Notes under the pieces: generated by a model
Told to the model about the DNA's origin: nothing
The model's input: only the letters and a program-made list of their open reading frames with translations
The model's database searches: none
Part shown: in pieces, positions 1 through 8,801 of the stretch
How positions within the stretch are numbered: the first letter of the stretch is position 1
How the letters are laid out: every line of letters begins with the position of its first letter
Translations under genes and position numbers: made by a program
Source of the DNA: Oceanobacillus senegalensis
GTDB taxonomy: Bacteria > Bacillota > Bacilli > Bacillales > Amphibacillaceae
Direction: 5' to 3'
Length of the DNA stretch: 64,000 bases
Assembly: GCF_900176885.1 (NCBI RefSeq)
Contig: NZ_LT839648.1
Coordinates: forward strand, 218,597 to 282,596

Positions 1-1
1 T

Positions 2-895
2 TTGAAAGAAATTCCTAAAAAACTAGTTGTAATTGGTGCTGGATATGTTGGAACAGAACTAGGGACTGCTTATGCTAACTTTGGTACAGAGGTTACATTC
101 CTAGAAGGTGCAAAAGATATTTTAGGCGGATTTGAAAAATCGATGACTCAATTAGTTAAAAAAGGTCTGAAGAAAAAAGGCGCTACAGTGATTACAGAAG
201 CAATGGCTAAAGGCGTGGAAGAAACAAAAGATGGTGTAAAAGTTTCATATGAAGTAAAAGGGAAAGAAGAAATAATTGAGGCGGATTATGTCTTAGTAAC
301 TGTAGGCCGTCGTCCAAACACAAGTGAAATTGGTTTGGAACAAGTGGGTATCGAATTAGATGAAAAAGGTCTTATTAAAGTTGATAAACAATCCCGTACA
401 ACTGTGAAGAACATCTATGCTATTGGTGATATTGTACCAGGTGCTCCATTAGCGCATAAAGCTTCTTATGAAGGTAAGATTGCTGCAGAAGCAATTAGCG
501 GTGAAAAATCTGAAGTTGATTATATTGGTATTCCTGCTGTTGCTTTCGTTGAGCCAGAATTGGCTATGGTTGGTCTTACTGAAGCACAAGCAAAAGAAGA
601 AGGCTATGACGTGAAGGTTGGTAAGTTCCCATTCGCGGCAAATGGCCGTGCATTATCCTTAAATAATACAGACGGTTTCTTAAAACTTATTACTCGTAAA
701 GAGGATGGATTAATTCTAGGAGGTCAAATCGCTGGACCAAACGCTAGTGATATGATTTCTGAAATTGGACTAGCTGTTGAAGCTGGTATGACTGCAGAAG
801 ACTTAGCACTTACTATTCATGCTCATCCAACATTAGGTGAAATTACAATGGAGGCAGCAGAAGTAGCGTTAGGTTCTCCAATTCATATAATGTAA
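2..895 (+). CDS. lpdA: Dihydrolipoyl dehydrogenase (E3), 3' part only
   Basis: This is the C-terminal ~297 residues of the FAD-dependent E3 subunit shared by 2-oxoacid dehydrogenase complexes; it reoxidises lipoamide and passes electrons to NAD+. The NAD-binding GAGYVG glycine motif lies at the start of the visible part, followed by the FAD-contacting AIGDI segment and the C-terminal dimerisation domain with the HAHPT active-site base motif near residues 273-277. The family is about 470 residues long, so the FAD-binding N-terminus and the CxxxxC redox pair lie upstream of the window. The TTG at position 2 is an internal codon, not a credible start. Upstream pdh or bkd genes are likely but not visible. 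A hairpin terminator follows. Confidence 0.95.
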   Translation: MKEIPKKLVVIGAGYVGTELGTAYANFGTEVTFLEGAKDILGGFEKSMTQLVKKGLKKKGATVITEAMAKGVEETKDGVKVSYEVKGKEEIIEADYVLVTVGRRPNTSEIGLEQVGIELDEKGLIKVDKQSRTTVKNIYAIGDIVPGAPLAHKASYEGKIAAEAISGEKSEVDYIGIPAVAFVEPELAMVGLTEAQAKEEGYDVKVGKFPFAANGRALSLNNTDGFLKLITRKEDGLILGGQIAGPNASDMISEIGLAVEAGMTAEDLALTIHAHPTLGEITMEAAEVALGSPIHIM

Positions 896-905
896 TTTAA
901 ATTAA

Positions 906-942
906 GAAGATAACCCAAGAGTCATCTGGGTTATCTTCTTTA
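906..942 (+). terminator. Rho-independent terminator after lpdA
   Basis: A 12-bp perfect stem (GAAGATAACCCA / TGGGTTATCTTC) with a 9-nt loop is followed by a T-rich stretch, directly after the lpdA stop codon. Confidence 0.85.
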
Positions 943-994
943 TTATGGCTCTAAAATATATGTTGGGGTTTTAATAAAATTTAAGCATAAAAAA

Positions 995-1059
995 ACACGC
1001 AAGCTCCTATATCCTTTAAACTTGAATTGACGAGAAACAAGTGGATAGGAGTTGCGTGT
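995..1059 (+). promoter_or_regulatory. Hairpin that can sequester the transposase RBS
   Basis: The arms ACACGCAA-G-CTCCTAT (995-1010) and ATAGGAGTTGCGTGT (1045-1059) are complementary apart from one bulged G. The right arm contains the AGGAG ribosome binding site of the transposase. Read-through transcripts from outside the element would fold and hide the site. This layout is known for other insertion sequences; its function here is inferred. Confidence 0.6.
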
Positions 1060-1061
1060 AT

Positions 1062-2276
1062 ATGTATTTTAACATGAAATTACCTGGATTAGAAGAAATG
1101 AAAATAACGAAAACAGAGGAGATAGAGGGATCCTTTCATATTCATGTTCAGTTGCCAAAAAAACCTCATAAATGCCCTTCTTGTGGGGAGATAACAGAGC
1201 GTATTCATGATTATCGAGTGCAAAAAATTCAGCATTTAAAATTGTTTGAACGTAGAACCTATATTTTTTATCGTAAGCGTCGTTATAGGTGTGAGTGTGG
1301 AAAGAGGTTTGTAGAAAACAATAATATTGTCTATCGTTATCAGCGACATACGGTGGAATGGAATCAGGCGTTAGGTTTTCGAGTGATAAAGGGGAAGAAT
1401 TTCAAGGATACTGCTGCCCAATTTCATACGTCATCCAATACAGCTATGCGACGTTTTGATAACGTATCAGCTGGTAAATTACGTGAGGTTAAAGCTCTGC
1501 CACGGGTAATAGCGATCGATGAATATAAGGGCGATACAAATAAAGGTAAATATCAGACCATTATCGGTAATGGTGAGACAGGTGAGCCTTTGGATATTCT
1601 TCCTGATCGGTCCGTAAAAACGGTGAAAAAGTATCTACAGGAAAAGGGAGAAAAAGTAGAAATAGTCATTATGGATATGAGTCATAGCTTTAAATCAGCT
1701 GTTCAACAAGCATTGGGGAATCCTATTATTATAGCGGATCGATTTCATTTCTGTCGTTATATTTATTGGGCACTCGAACGTGTGCGAAGACGAGTTCAAA
1801 AAGAATTCCACCCTTATGATCGTAAAAAGTGCAAGCGAATGAAGCATGTATTTTATAAGCATTATGAAGCCCTTAGCGCAAAACAACATTGGTACTTAGA
1901 AAGATATTTAGGGTTATCAGAAGATTTGAGAACAGCTTATGGGTTAAAAGAATCTTATCGAACTTGGTTTGAAGAAGCAAAGAAAATAGGAAAAGATAAT
2001 ATGAAAGAGGTTAAAGAAGGGCTGTATCAGTTTTATACGCAAGTAAAAGATGCGGGTTTAGAGGAATTTGAAAAAGCGATACAGACGCTACAAAATTGGC
2101 AACCTGAAATATTGAACAGCTTTGCCTTTGGGTATAGTAATGGGTTTATTGAAGGATTGAATAATCAAACAAAGGTTATCAAGAGAAATGCCTTTGGATT
2201 CAAGAGATATGATCGATTGAGATTAAGGGTATTATTACACCATCAATTTAAATCCGTAGCCAATTCAATAGGTTAA
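1062..2276 (+). CDS. tnpA: ISL3-family transposase
   Basis: The product is about 404 residues and catalyses DDE-type transposition of the surrounding element. The N-terminus has a zinc-ribbon CPSCG with a later CECG pair, typical of ISL3 transposases, followed by a helix-turn-helix region. The catalytic acids lie in IAIDEYKGD, VIMDMSHS and the GFIEGLNNQTK segment near the C-terminus. An ATG at 1062 is preferred over the in-frame GTG at 1041 because AGGAG at 1047-1051 lies 10 nt before it and family members start with MYFNM. No frameshift or internal stop is seen, so it may be active. Confidence 0.93.
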   Translation: MYFNMKLPGLEEMKITKTEEIEGSFHIHVQLPKKPHKCPSCGEITERIHDYRVQKIQHLKLFERRTYIFYRKRRYRCECGKRFVENNNIVYRYQRHTVEWNQALGFRVIKGKNFKDTAAQFHTSSNTAMRRFDNVSAGKLREVKALPRVIAIDEYKGDTNKGKYQTIIGNGETGEPLDILPDRSVKTVKKYLQEKGEKVEIVIMDMSHSFKSAVQQALGNPIIIADRFHFCRYIYWALERVRRRVQKEFHPYDRKKCKRMKHVFYKHYEALSAKQHWYLERYLGLSEDLRTAYGLKESYRTWFEEAKKIGKDNMKEVKEGLYQFYTQVKDAGLEEFEKAIQTLQNWQPEILNSFAFGYSNGFIEGLNNQTKVIKRNAFGFKRYDRLRLRVLLHHQFKSVANSIG

Positions 2277-2321
2277 AGGGGTAGGAGCTAATAGCCCCAC
2301 CCCAACATTTGACTTAGAACC

Positions 2322-2358
2322 AAAAAATCAAGCACCATCAAAGTGCTTGATTTTTTGT
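2322..2358. terminator. Bidirectional terminator at the IS right border
   Basis: AAAAAATCAAGCAC pairs with GTGCTTGATTTTTT around a short loop, with A and T tracts on both sides. It can stop transcription from the IS and from the convergent acyltransferase gene. Confidence 0.85.
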
Positions 2359-2385
2359 TTGTATGAAAAGTCCTGGGAACCATAT

Positions 2386-3486
2386 CTATTTCTTCACTTT
2401 TGCAACGGTAACAATATAGTTGCCGAATGGTACCTTTGTAATAAGTTGTACGGCTAAGATGGATATAATAACCGTTAATCCATACGAGATTGGTAATAGG
2501 TACGATTGAAGGAAGAGTTGTGGTATGAATTTATTTAATAATACAATAACGATGGGATGGACTAAATAGATGCCCATGGATAGATTCCCAATTTTTACTA
2601 CCATATTCTGTATACGTGGTTGCTTATTTAGTAGGAAATATAGTCCTGAACCCGCAACAAAAGCAATGGGTATATAGAAAAAGTTAAGACGGTAATTCGA
2701 GCTTAACCATCCGTTTAATTCAAGCTGTATGGTAGATACTACAACAATAATCACGCCTAGGATAAAACATGTTACACGATTCTTGTTAATCCAGTTTGAC
2801 AGAGAAGACCAATAATATGCAAGTAATCCGCCAATCATAAAGTAGAAAATCCATTTCAAGATAAATACGTGATCATTAAAAAATTTATCGAAAATACCTA
2901 TCCCAGTAGATACATCAAATTGAATAAAGTAAAGATTAATAAAGAATGCTATTAGGGTTGCAATTAATAGATGATTGATCTTCCGTAATAACTGAAGAAA
3001 AGCAAACAGAATATAAAACTGTACCACTATCGCTATAAAATATAGATGATAATAACTTTCCCCGGTTAAAAAGAAATAAATAAAGTCTTTTATTTCTTTT
3101 GCGGTTTGGAAGCTTGGCAATGTATACGTCTGAAAATAATGACGGAACAAGACGTAAAAGATGCTCCAAACGAGAAAAGGAATCATTATTTTAGTGAATC
3201 GGGATTTGACAAAATAGGATAGCTGAAATCCACGATTGTTTACCTGGTTAAATAGTAAAAAACCACTAATAAGTGCAAACATAGCGGTCCCATACCTTGT
3301 TATTTGGTTAAAATAATAGACTAAAGTAGGTTCGGCATCCATCTCATTAATGAACATGGCTGTTACATGTATCATGACAATACATAAACTAGCAATCGCT
3401 CGAACGAAACTAACCTCAAAGAAGTATTTTTTCTTTTTTGGCTTTTCCGTCCTTTCCATAATATTTAATGTATTTGTACTTTCCAT
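2386..3486 (-). CDS. Membrane acyltransferase, acyltransferase-3 family
   Basis: This 366-residue integral membrane protein has about ten hydrophobic segments after a short basic cytoplasmic tail. The first segment carries the family signature (R-A-IASLCIVMIHVTAMF), with the conserved Arg and His thought to take part in acyl transfer. Family members O-acetylate cell-surface sugars using cytosolic acetyl donors (OafA, NolX and IcaC-like proteins). The acceptor is unknown; with many cell-wall genes downstream, a wall or capsule polymer is a reasonable inference. GGAG lies 8 nt before the ATG. It is transcribed alone, toward the IS element. Confidence 0.85.
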   Translation of the reverse strand: MESTNTLNIMERTEKPKKKKYFFEVSFVRAIASLCIVMIHVTAMFINEMDAEPTLVYYFNQITRYGTAMFALISGFLLFNQVNNRGFQLSYFVKSRFTKIMIPFLVWSIFYVLFRHYFQTYTLPSFQTAKEIKDFIYFFLTGESYYHLYFIAIVVQFYILFAFLQLLRKINHLLIATLIAFFINLYFIQFDVSTGIGIFDKFFNDHVFILKWIFYFMIGGLLAYYWSSLSNWINKNRVTCFILGVIIVVVSTIQLELNGWLSSNYRLNFFYIPIAFVAGSGLYFLLNKQPRIQNMVVKIGNLSMGIYLVHPIVIVLLNKFIPQLFLQSYLLPISYGLTVIISILAVQLITKVPFGNYIVTVAKVKK

Positions 3487-3683
3487 TATAACAACTCCAA
3501 AATAGATATTAAGATTATAAATTCTATTATATAGGATACATACAGTTAAGGTAGATTTAAAGGTTTTTTATATTTCAGTTGGATTACAAATTATTGCAGG
3601 TTAGGGGGCAGTAATAAGTTGTAAAGAAGGATTTTGGAAAAATTTGTCGTATATTGATATATTGATAGAAAAGGGGGATGAAT

Positions 3684-4784
3684 ATGGTTAGAAATAGGGA
3701 GAGTAAAAGCAGGATCGTTGTAACTTTTATTCTAGCGATTACTTTTTCACTTGTAGTGACTTCTCATGTGAGTGCTGCAACTTTTTCGGATGTAGACAGT
3801 GTTCCTTGGGCAGAAGAAGAAATAATATTTTTGCATGATGAACGTATCATAAATGGACTCCCAGATGGTTCCTTTGGTGTATCGGATCATATTTCACGAG
3901 CAGATGCAGCTTTAATGTTAGCGAGGGCGAATCATTTACAGGACGACAATGTATTGGAGGAATCTCCGTTTTCCGATGTGGATGAATCGGCCTATTATTA
4001 TGAGGGATTACAATTTGCCGTCCATGCAGGATATATGATTGGGTATCCAGATGGAAGCTTTGGACCACAAGATCCATTGACGAGAGAACAAATGGCAAAA
4101 ATCATTGCAGAGGCATATGACCTGGAAGGAGTTTCTGGCGATTATTTTACAGATGTATCCAGTAGTTGGGCTGAGGAGTACATAAATAGTCTTGCTGTAA
4201 ATGGCATCAGTAATGGTACGGCTGATGGAACATTTCATCCATCAGAAAATATTTCACGTGCGGAATTCGCTGTGATGTTGGCGAGAGCCATGAATGATGA
4301 TTTTAAATTAGAACCTGCTGAGGTAGAAGTGGGGACGTCACGAACAAATCCTGCAGGAACTGGAGAAGTGATTACCGTCGAGAAAGATGACTGGTTAAAT
4401 GGGTATCAAAAATATGAAGTAGAATTACTTGATACGATTTCTGGCGATGAGGCATGGGAGATAGTATCTGATGCCAATCCATTTAATAACGCTCCAAATT
4501 CAGGGATGAAATATGTACTTGCCAAATTTAGAGTAAAAGTTTTAGAACTGGAAAATGAACCATTTCAAATCAACCATGCAAAATTTGATGCAGTAAGTCA
4601 AGAAGGGGTTAAATATGAACAGTTCATTTCTATATCTGGTCTAAGCCCTGAATTACGAACAGATATTTATGAAGGTGGGGAGCATGAAGGTTGGACTTAT
4701 TTTATGGTACATGAAGACGATGCCCCATTCGTTGTATTTAATCAAAACTGGGATGACGAAGTTTGGTTTGATTTAAGTAAGTAA
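3684..4784 (+). CDS. SLH-domain surface protein with DUF4352-like C-terminus
   Basis: A 366-residue secreted protein with a signal peptide (about 1-31, ending VSA-A) and three S-layer homology repeats (about 32-95, 96-155, 156-212) carrying TRE/SRAE-type motifs such as LTREQMAKI and ISRAEFAVM. SLH triplets bind pyruvylated secondary cell wall polysaccharide. The C-terminal ~135 residues resemble the immunoglobulin-like DUF4352/telokin fold (motif NSGMKYVLAKFRVKV); this is by pattern only. The ATG at 3684 is preferred to the one at 3678, which overlaps the AAGGGGG ribosome binding site. It is the first of six SLH proteins in the window. The function of the C-terminal domain is unknown. Confidence 0.88.
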   Translation: MVRNRESKSRIVVTFILAITFSLVVTSHVSAATFSDVDSVPWAEEEIIFLHDERIINGLPDGSFGVSDHISRADAALMLARANHLQDDNVLEESPFSDVDESAYYYEGLQFAVHAGYMIGYPDGSFGPQDPLTREQMAKIIAEAYDLEGVSGDYFTDVSSSWAEEYINSLAVNGISNGTADGTFHPSENISRAEFAVMLARAMNDDFKLEPAEVEVGTSRTNPAGTGEVITVEKDDWLNGYQKYEVELLDTISGDEAWEIVSDANPFNNAPNSGMKYVLAKFRVKVLELENEPFQINHAKFDAVSQEGVKYEQFISISGLSPELRTDIYEGGEHEGWTYFMVHEDDAPFVVFNQNWDDEVWFDLSK

Positions 4785-4795
4785 ATGAATGGATT

Positions 4796-4862
4796 GGAGA
4801 TGGTTCTGTAGGGTACCCAAAAGTTAGAATATAACGTTGGGGCACCTCAGAACCGTCCCTCT
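4796..4862. repeat. GGGACGGTTCT-family hairpin between convergent genes
   Basis: The left arm GGAGATGGTTCTG pairs with CAGAACCGTCCCTC on the right. It lies between the ends of the SLH gene and the FAD synthetase gene, where it could terminate both. It is one copy of a dispersed family in this window. Confidence 0.7.
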
Positions 4863-5676
4863 ATGAAGTGGTTAAAGAAGCTAAAGGTGATTTTACGTTT
4901 TTTAACCAATGAATAATAGTACTCCCCTTCATTAAATCTACATTTGGTTCTAATAGTTTTATATGACCAGACGTATGAACCAAGATGAAAGCTTTTAGAT
5001 AATGGTCGATAAATTCCAATTCTACTTCATATATTCCGCTAGCAGGCAGCATTTTCTTTTCAAGCTGCACAAATCGACGGCCATTCCACATAGCTTTTAC
5101 CGTGTAATCTTTTCCAAGAAAATGGTAAATTTCATGTACATTTGCTGATGATAGTCTTTGACGTATGGCTGTGGAACTGATTTTTTCCCCCTTATAATCA
5201 TGACATTCTACCTTTGTTACGGTAATTTTGTGGTCGGAGTCATCCACAATTTGGTTGAGCTTTGCTGCTCCTTTTGCTCCATAGGAAAAATCAAATCCTG
5301 CTACGGCATGCACTACCTTGAGGTTAACCAAGTAGTCTTGGACAAATTGTTTTGGTAAGAGTTTAGCAAAATCAGGGGTGAATTCTACCAGATAGAATAG
5401 ATCCACACCTAATTCAGCTAATATGGTTTGTTTTTCAGAAAATGTGGTTAAATGTGGAACCAATCGTTTACCACCAGATAATACATTAATAGGATGTGGA
5501 CGAAAACTCATTACTGCTAGTGGTAGACCTCGGTTATTTGCTTCTTCACGCGCTTCGTTTATTACCTGCTGATGTCCTAAATGCACTCCATCAAAATAAC
5601 CCAATGCCATGACACATGGTGTTGCTTGCTTATGAACGGTCTGTAAATTTTTGGCATTCATTAAAATGGTTTTCAT
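4861..5676 (-). CDS. FAD synthetase family protein without riboflavin kinase domain
   Basis: This 271-residue protein matches the N-terminal FMN adenylyltransferase half of bifunctional RibF/RibC: GYFDGVHLGHQQVI with the HxGH nucleotide-binding motif, the GFDFSYG segment and KISSTAIRQRL. After about residue 185 it diverges: the GFPTAN motif of the riboflavin kinase domain is absent and the C-terminus is short (RibF is about 310 residues). It may therefore adenylate FMN to FAD only, or be a degenerate paralogue. An ATG at 5676 is chosen over the TTG one codon earlier, with GGTAGG 8 nt upstream. It lies downstream of a flavin reductase and opposite a flavin monooxygenase, so supplying or balancing flavin for that system is a sensible inference. 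Confidence 0.82.
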   Translation of the reverse strand: MKTILMNAKNLQTVHKQATPCVMALGYFDGVHLGHQQVINEAREEANNRGLPLAVMSFRPHPINVLSGGKRLVPHLTTFSEKQTILAELGVDLFYLVEFTPDFAKLLPKQFVQDYLVNLKVVHAVAGFDFSYGAKGAAKLNQIVDDSDHKITVTKVECHDYKGEKISSTAIRQRLSSANVHEIYHFLGKDYTVKAMWNGRRFVQLEKKMLPASGIYEVELEFIDHYLKAFILVHTSGHIKLLEPNVDLMKGSTIIHWLKNVKSPLASLTTS

Positions 5677-5751
5677 CAAGCAGCCTACCTTTCAAACAAA
5701 TTAGTCTCTAAAAATCAGAACGGTTGCTCTTACACCGTTACACCATTTATT

Positions 5752-5845
5752 GCACCAGAAGGAACCGTCCCTGCCACACCCATTAACTTCAAAGGGTGCA
5801 AGAGGAACCGTCCCAAAAAGCACTGGTGCAAAGGGAATTGTCCCT
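5752..5845. repeat. Cluster of three degenerate GGAACCGTCCC half-repeats
   Basis: Three same-direction copies of GGAACCGTCCC or GGGAATTGTCCC, each preceded by GTGCA or CACCAGA sequence, fill the gap between the FAD synthetase and flavin reductase genes. They look like right arms of the dispersed hairpin family. Confidence 0.6.
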
Positions 5846-5856
5846 CTACTACCACT

Positions 5857-6327
5857 TTACACGTCTGCGAATTCTTTCAAATGACTATATTTACCAGAAT
5901 AGAATAGTAATGGATTGCCATCTTTCACGGCGATATCCTTTACTTTACCGATAAATAAAGTGTGGTCGCCTTCTACATAGGTAGAAGATACTTCACAAGC
6001 TACCTGAGCTAAGGAATCTGGAATTACGGGCATACCAGCTAAACGATCAAAATAAACCTGTTGATCTTTGATTTGTCCGGCGAAAGTTTTGGAAATATCC
6101 TCTTGTTCGGCAGATAAAATATTCACTGAGAATTGATTTGATTCCTCAATTTTTTGGAGCATACGTGCATCTTCCTTAATAGAAATTACCACTAATTTTG
6201 GGTCAAGGGAAACAGACATAAAAGCATTTGCTGTCATTCCATGCTGCTCGCCATCTAATTCCGTTAAAATCACGGTAACTCCTGTTGCAAATTTACCCAT
6301 TGCATCTCTAAATAAACGATTATCCAT
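5857..6327 (-). CDS. Flavin reductase family protein (two-component monooxygenase reductase)
   Basis: This 156-residue protein is of the DIM6/NTAB flavin reductase family. Such enzymes reduce FMN or FAD with NAD(P)H and release it to a partner oxygenase. Visible signatures are FATGVTVILTELDG near the N-terminus, HGMTANAFMSVSLDPKLVVISI, and a C-terminal GDHTLFIGKV segment. It is the size of HsaB/HpaC-type small reductases. AGGAGGT lies 8 nt before the ATG. It is divergent from the regulator gene and close to the acyl-CoA-dehydrogenase-fold monooxygenase at 8860, its probable partner. A perfect cre consensus lies in its upstream region. Confidence 0.9.
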   Translation of the reverse strand: MDNRLFRDAMGKFATGVTVILTELDGEQHGMTANAFMSVSLDPKLVVISIKEDARMLQKIEESNQFSVNILSAEQEDISKTFAGQIKDQQVYFDRLAGMPVIPDSLAQVACEVSSTYVEGDHTLFIGKVKDIAVKDGNPLLFYSGKYSHLKEFADV

Positions 6328-6365
6328 TAAAAATTACCTCCTACATATAATGAAAGTGTTTGCTA

Positions 6366-6501
6366 AGAGGGACGATTGTCACTTTTCCATCGATTTTTCA
6401 TGTGTTATAATCATTTACAATATGAATATAGTGAAATTTATAAATGTTAAAACTTGTAAACGTTATCAATATAGTATGGATAAAAAGTGAATGGTCCCTC
6501 T
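6366..6501. repeat. 136-bp inverted-repeat element enclosing a cre site
   Basis: AGAGGGACGATTGTCACTTTT on the left (6366-6386) is nearly the reverse complement of the right arm (6483-6501). The ends resemble the GGGACGGTTCT family but the interior is about 96 bp and holds the regulatory region of the divergent genes, including a TATAAT at about 6408 and the cre at 6455. Confidence 0.6.
6455..6468. promoter_or_regulatory. Catabolite-responsive element (cre), consensus match
   Basis: TGTAAACGTTATCA matches the CcpA-binding consensus TGWAARCGYTWNCW at all 14 positions. It lies between the divergent flavin reductase and regulator genes, so CcpA could act on either. Confidence 0.65.
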
Positions 6502-6665
6502 AACCCTGATTCATACCTTTTGGAATCTGACAACTAAATCGTATCATCAATTTTAGTGTAATGAATCCTATGATTAGTATTAATTTTTAAATTATTTTAG
6601 TGTGAAACGTTTTAATTCTATGAAAAATGAACGATTTACGATTCATTTTGGAAGGGTGGATATAC

Positions 6666-8501
6666 ATGAACATGAATCTCGGCACTACCAATTTAAATGA
6701 TATATTTGAATTACCTAAGGAAGAAGCGTTAAAGGCTTTTTATGATCGGATGGTTACCATTCCCAGTACTGCCATATCGGCTTTAAAAAGAGAGCTCGTT
6801 GTAGCAATGGGAGAAGATCGTTCCAAGGGGATCTTTATTCGTTATGGTTGGCATAGTGGTGTTAGTGATGGAAAAAAGGCGCTGACATTTCAATGGGAAG
6901 ATGAACTTGATCTGATTCGTTCTGGGCCAAAGTTGCACATGGCACATGGTTATTTGGGTGATGTCGTAATAAATGATATTAAATATGATAAAGAGGGCGA
7001 CTTGGAGTTCATCGATGTATCCTGGCTTCATTCATTTGAAGTCGATGAGTATTTAAAGGATGGGACTTATAGTAAACAAGCTGTTTGCCATATCCTGTGC
7101 GGGTATGCGAGTGGTTATTTATCAACGGTTTTAAAAAGGCCAATCCTTGTCAAGGAAACCAAATGTGGAGCAATGGGCTATGATAACTGTGAGGTTATTT
7201 GTAAGCCCATAGAAAAATGGGGGGGAGAACAGGAATGCGAATATAGCTATTACCAATCCACTAGTATGATTCAGGAACTGGATGAAGTCACCGAAAAATT
7301 AAAAATGGAACGTGACAATTTAACTACAGCGTATAACGTTCATCGGAAATTAATTGAAGGATTACTTTCCAAGAAAGGGCTACAACGAATTGTTAATCTA
7401 TTATATAAAACAACAGGCCTCCCTACATTTATTGAAGATGAATACAATCAGATTATGGTGAAGTCTGATGATGTGACCATTGACTTTGATTTGAATAAGT
7501 TAAGTGAAGATAAGGTTCATTTTATCCAAGTTTCACCTGAAATCGGAATCCTCCGAACCCCTATTTTCTTTGAACAACAGGTGAAAGGGTATTGTTCGTT
7601 TCTTTATACAAAAGATGAGAAGCCAAGTGATTTGGAGCATATGATTCTCGAACAAGCTTCCCTCACGGCATCCATTATATTATTAAATGAAAATATTAAA
7701 ATTAATACAGAACAAAATATTAGACGTGGTTTTTTAAGTGATGTTTTAGAAAACAGGATAGAGAAAGAAGAACTTTATAAAATCGCCTATTATCTACATT
7801 TTAATCCAGAAGACTCCTACTGGATGCTCACGATGGAAAGAAATATCAATCATTCGGATATGAAAAATGAAATTGAAGTCAATGAAGGATTAGTCCGCCA
7901 CATTAATTCATTTTTTAGGGAAAGAAATATCAATACGATTGTTTCGCAAAAATCAAGTGAAATTATTATGTTAGTGGAGTATTCTTCATTCCAAGAGTTA
8001 TATATGAAGCAGTCCAAATTCATTCAACAGTTATTAAAGCATTGTTCACGTCGTTTCCCTGGCTACACTTTTCATGTGGGGGTTAGCTCCGTGGTGGAAA
8101 ACATCGATCAGATATCCACTTTGTATGAGGAAACACTGGCAGCATTAAAGGCGAAAAATCCAAAAAAACGGGTTCAATATTATGAAGACTTAGGAATCGA
8201 GAGTGTTTTATTTCAAATACCTGATGAGACGTTAATCCATCGCTTTGTTCATAAACAGGTTGGGGAATTGCTCGAGGTTGATAAGAATCTAGACTTAATT
8301 CAAACGTTATATGCTTATATCGAGAATGGTATGAACATTAATGGTACAGCGAAGGCCATTTCTATGTCAATTAGTGGATTGCGGTACCGATTAGAAAAGA
8401 TTAGTGATATTTTAGGGATAGACTTGGATGATACGAAAAGTGTTTTTTCTGTTTATATGGCATTAAATATTTTAAAGGCGAAGGGAGAAATTGCAATATA
8501 A
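6666..8501 (+). CDS. XylR_N/V4R sensor with PucR-type HTH: aromatic-responsive regulator
   Basis: This 611-residue regulator has an N-terminal XylR_N domain (about 20-105), then a V4R domain (about 105-185, ending with KCGAMGYDNCEVICKP). V4R domains bind small molecules and often contain metal or thiol ligands. A central coiled or GAF-like region follows (about 200-450), and the C-terminal PucR-type helix-turn-helix (about 550-605) contains GTAKAISMSISGLRYRLEKI. In known homologues this sensor pair detects phenols or other aromatics. Here it is combined with a PucR output domain rather than a sigma-54 AAA+ domain. The ATG at 6666 follows GAAGGGTGG by about 7 nt; the upstream ATG at 6627 lacks a good site. 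It probably controls the catabolic genes on both sides. Confidence 0.88.
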   Translation: MNMNLGTTNLNDIFELPKEEALKAFYDRMVTIPSTAISALKRELVVAMGEDRSKGIFIRYGWHSGVSDGKKALTFQWEDELDLIRSGPKLHMAHGYLGDVVINDIKYDKEGDLEFIDVSWLHSFEVDEYLKDGTYSKQAVCHILCGYASGYLSTVLKRPILVKETKCGAMGYDNCEVICKPIEKWGGEQECEYSYYQSTSMIQELDEVTEKLKMERDNLTTAYNVHRKLIEGLLSKKGLQRIVNLLYKTTGLPTFIEDEYNQIMVKSDDVTIDFDLNKLSEDKVHFIQVSPEIGILRTPIFFEQQVKGYCSFLYTKDEKPSDLEHMILEQASLTASIILLNENIKINTEQNIRRGFLSDVLENRIEKEELYKIAYYLHFNPEDSYWMLTMERNINHSDMKNEIEVNEGLVRHINSFFRERNINTIVSQKSSEIIMLVEYSSFQELYMKQSKFIQQLLKHCSRRFPGYTFHVGVSSVVENIDQISTLYEETLAALKAKNPKKRVQYYEDLGIESVLFQIPDETLIHRFVHKQVGELLEVDKNLDLIQTLYAYIENGMNINGTAKAISMSISGLRYRLEKISDILGIDLDDTKSVFSVYMALNILKAKGEIAI

Positions 8502-8511
8502 CTAACTTCCC

Positions 8512-8560
8512 GACCTTAGAAGAAAACAGTGAGTAGGACTGTTTTCTTCTAAGGTTTTTA
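8512..8560 (+). terminator. Terminator after the regulator gene
   Basis: CCTTAGAAGAAAACAG pairs perfectly with CTGTTTTCTTCTAAGG around a 9-nt loop, followed by T residues. The stem is unusually long (16 bp). Confidence 0.9.
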
Positions 8561-8801
8561 TTTTTTAGTAAATAGGTAATTACCAATGGAAAAAATAAGA
8601 ATCATTTGCGGCACATCTACTACGAATCGGAAAAAACAGAATATATGAAAACAACCTTACAAACTATTGATATCCCCCTATCTTCCAGTATTTTAATCCC
8701 CCTTCAAATGATTAATTCGCATTTATAATCTAAAAATTAACATATTTTCGTATGTTTCATATCTATCATCCCAATAATGATGCAACTATAATAATAATTA
8801 A

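Larger units (their letters stand above)
947..2321 (+). mobile_element. ISL3-family insertion sequence, apparently complete
   Basis: The 1.37-kb element is bounded by imperfect terminal inverted repeats of about 24 bp (947-970 and 2298-2321). Both read inward as GGYTCTAA, a variable stretch, then ATGTTGGGGT. It carries one transposase gene. ISL3 elements usually duplicate about 8 bp of target; the flanks seen here (TTTATTAT left, AAAAAATC right) do not match, so the duplication has decayed or was lost. It sits between the lpdA terminator and a bidirectional terminator that begins at its right edge. Confidence 0.85.

Noticed and set aside
947-2321. Composite transposon or larger mobile island at the IS element
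   Set aside because: Only one IS copy is seen, its flanks are ordinary genes, and no target duplication or second element marks a boundary.
6601-6614. GTGAAACGTTTTAA as another cre near the regulator start
   Set aside because: Three of the first conserved positions fail, so it is not better than chance in AT-rich DNA.
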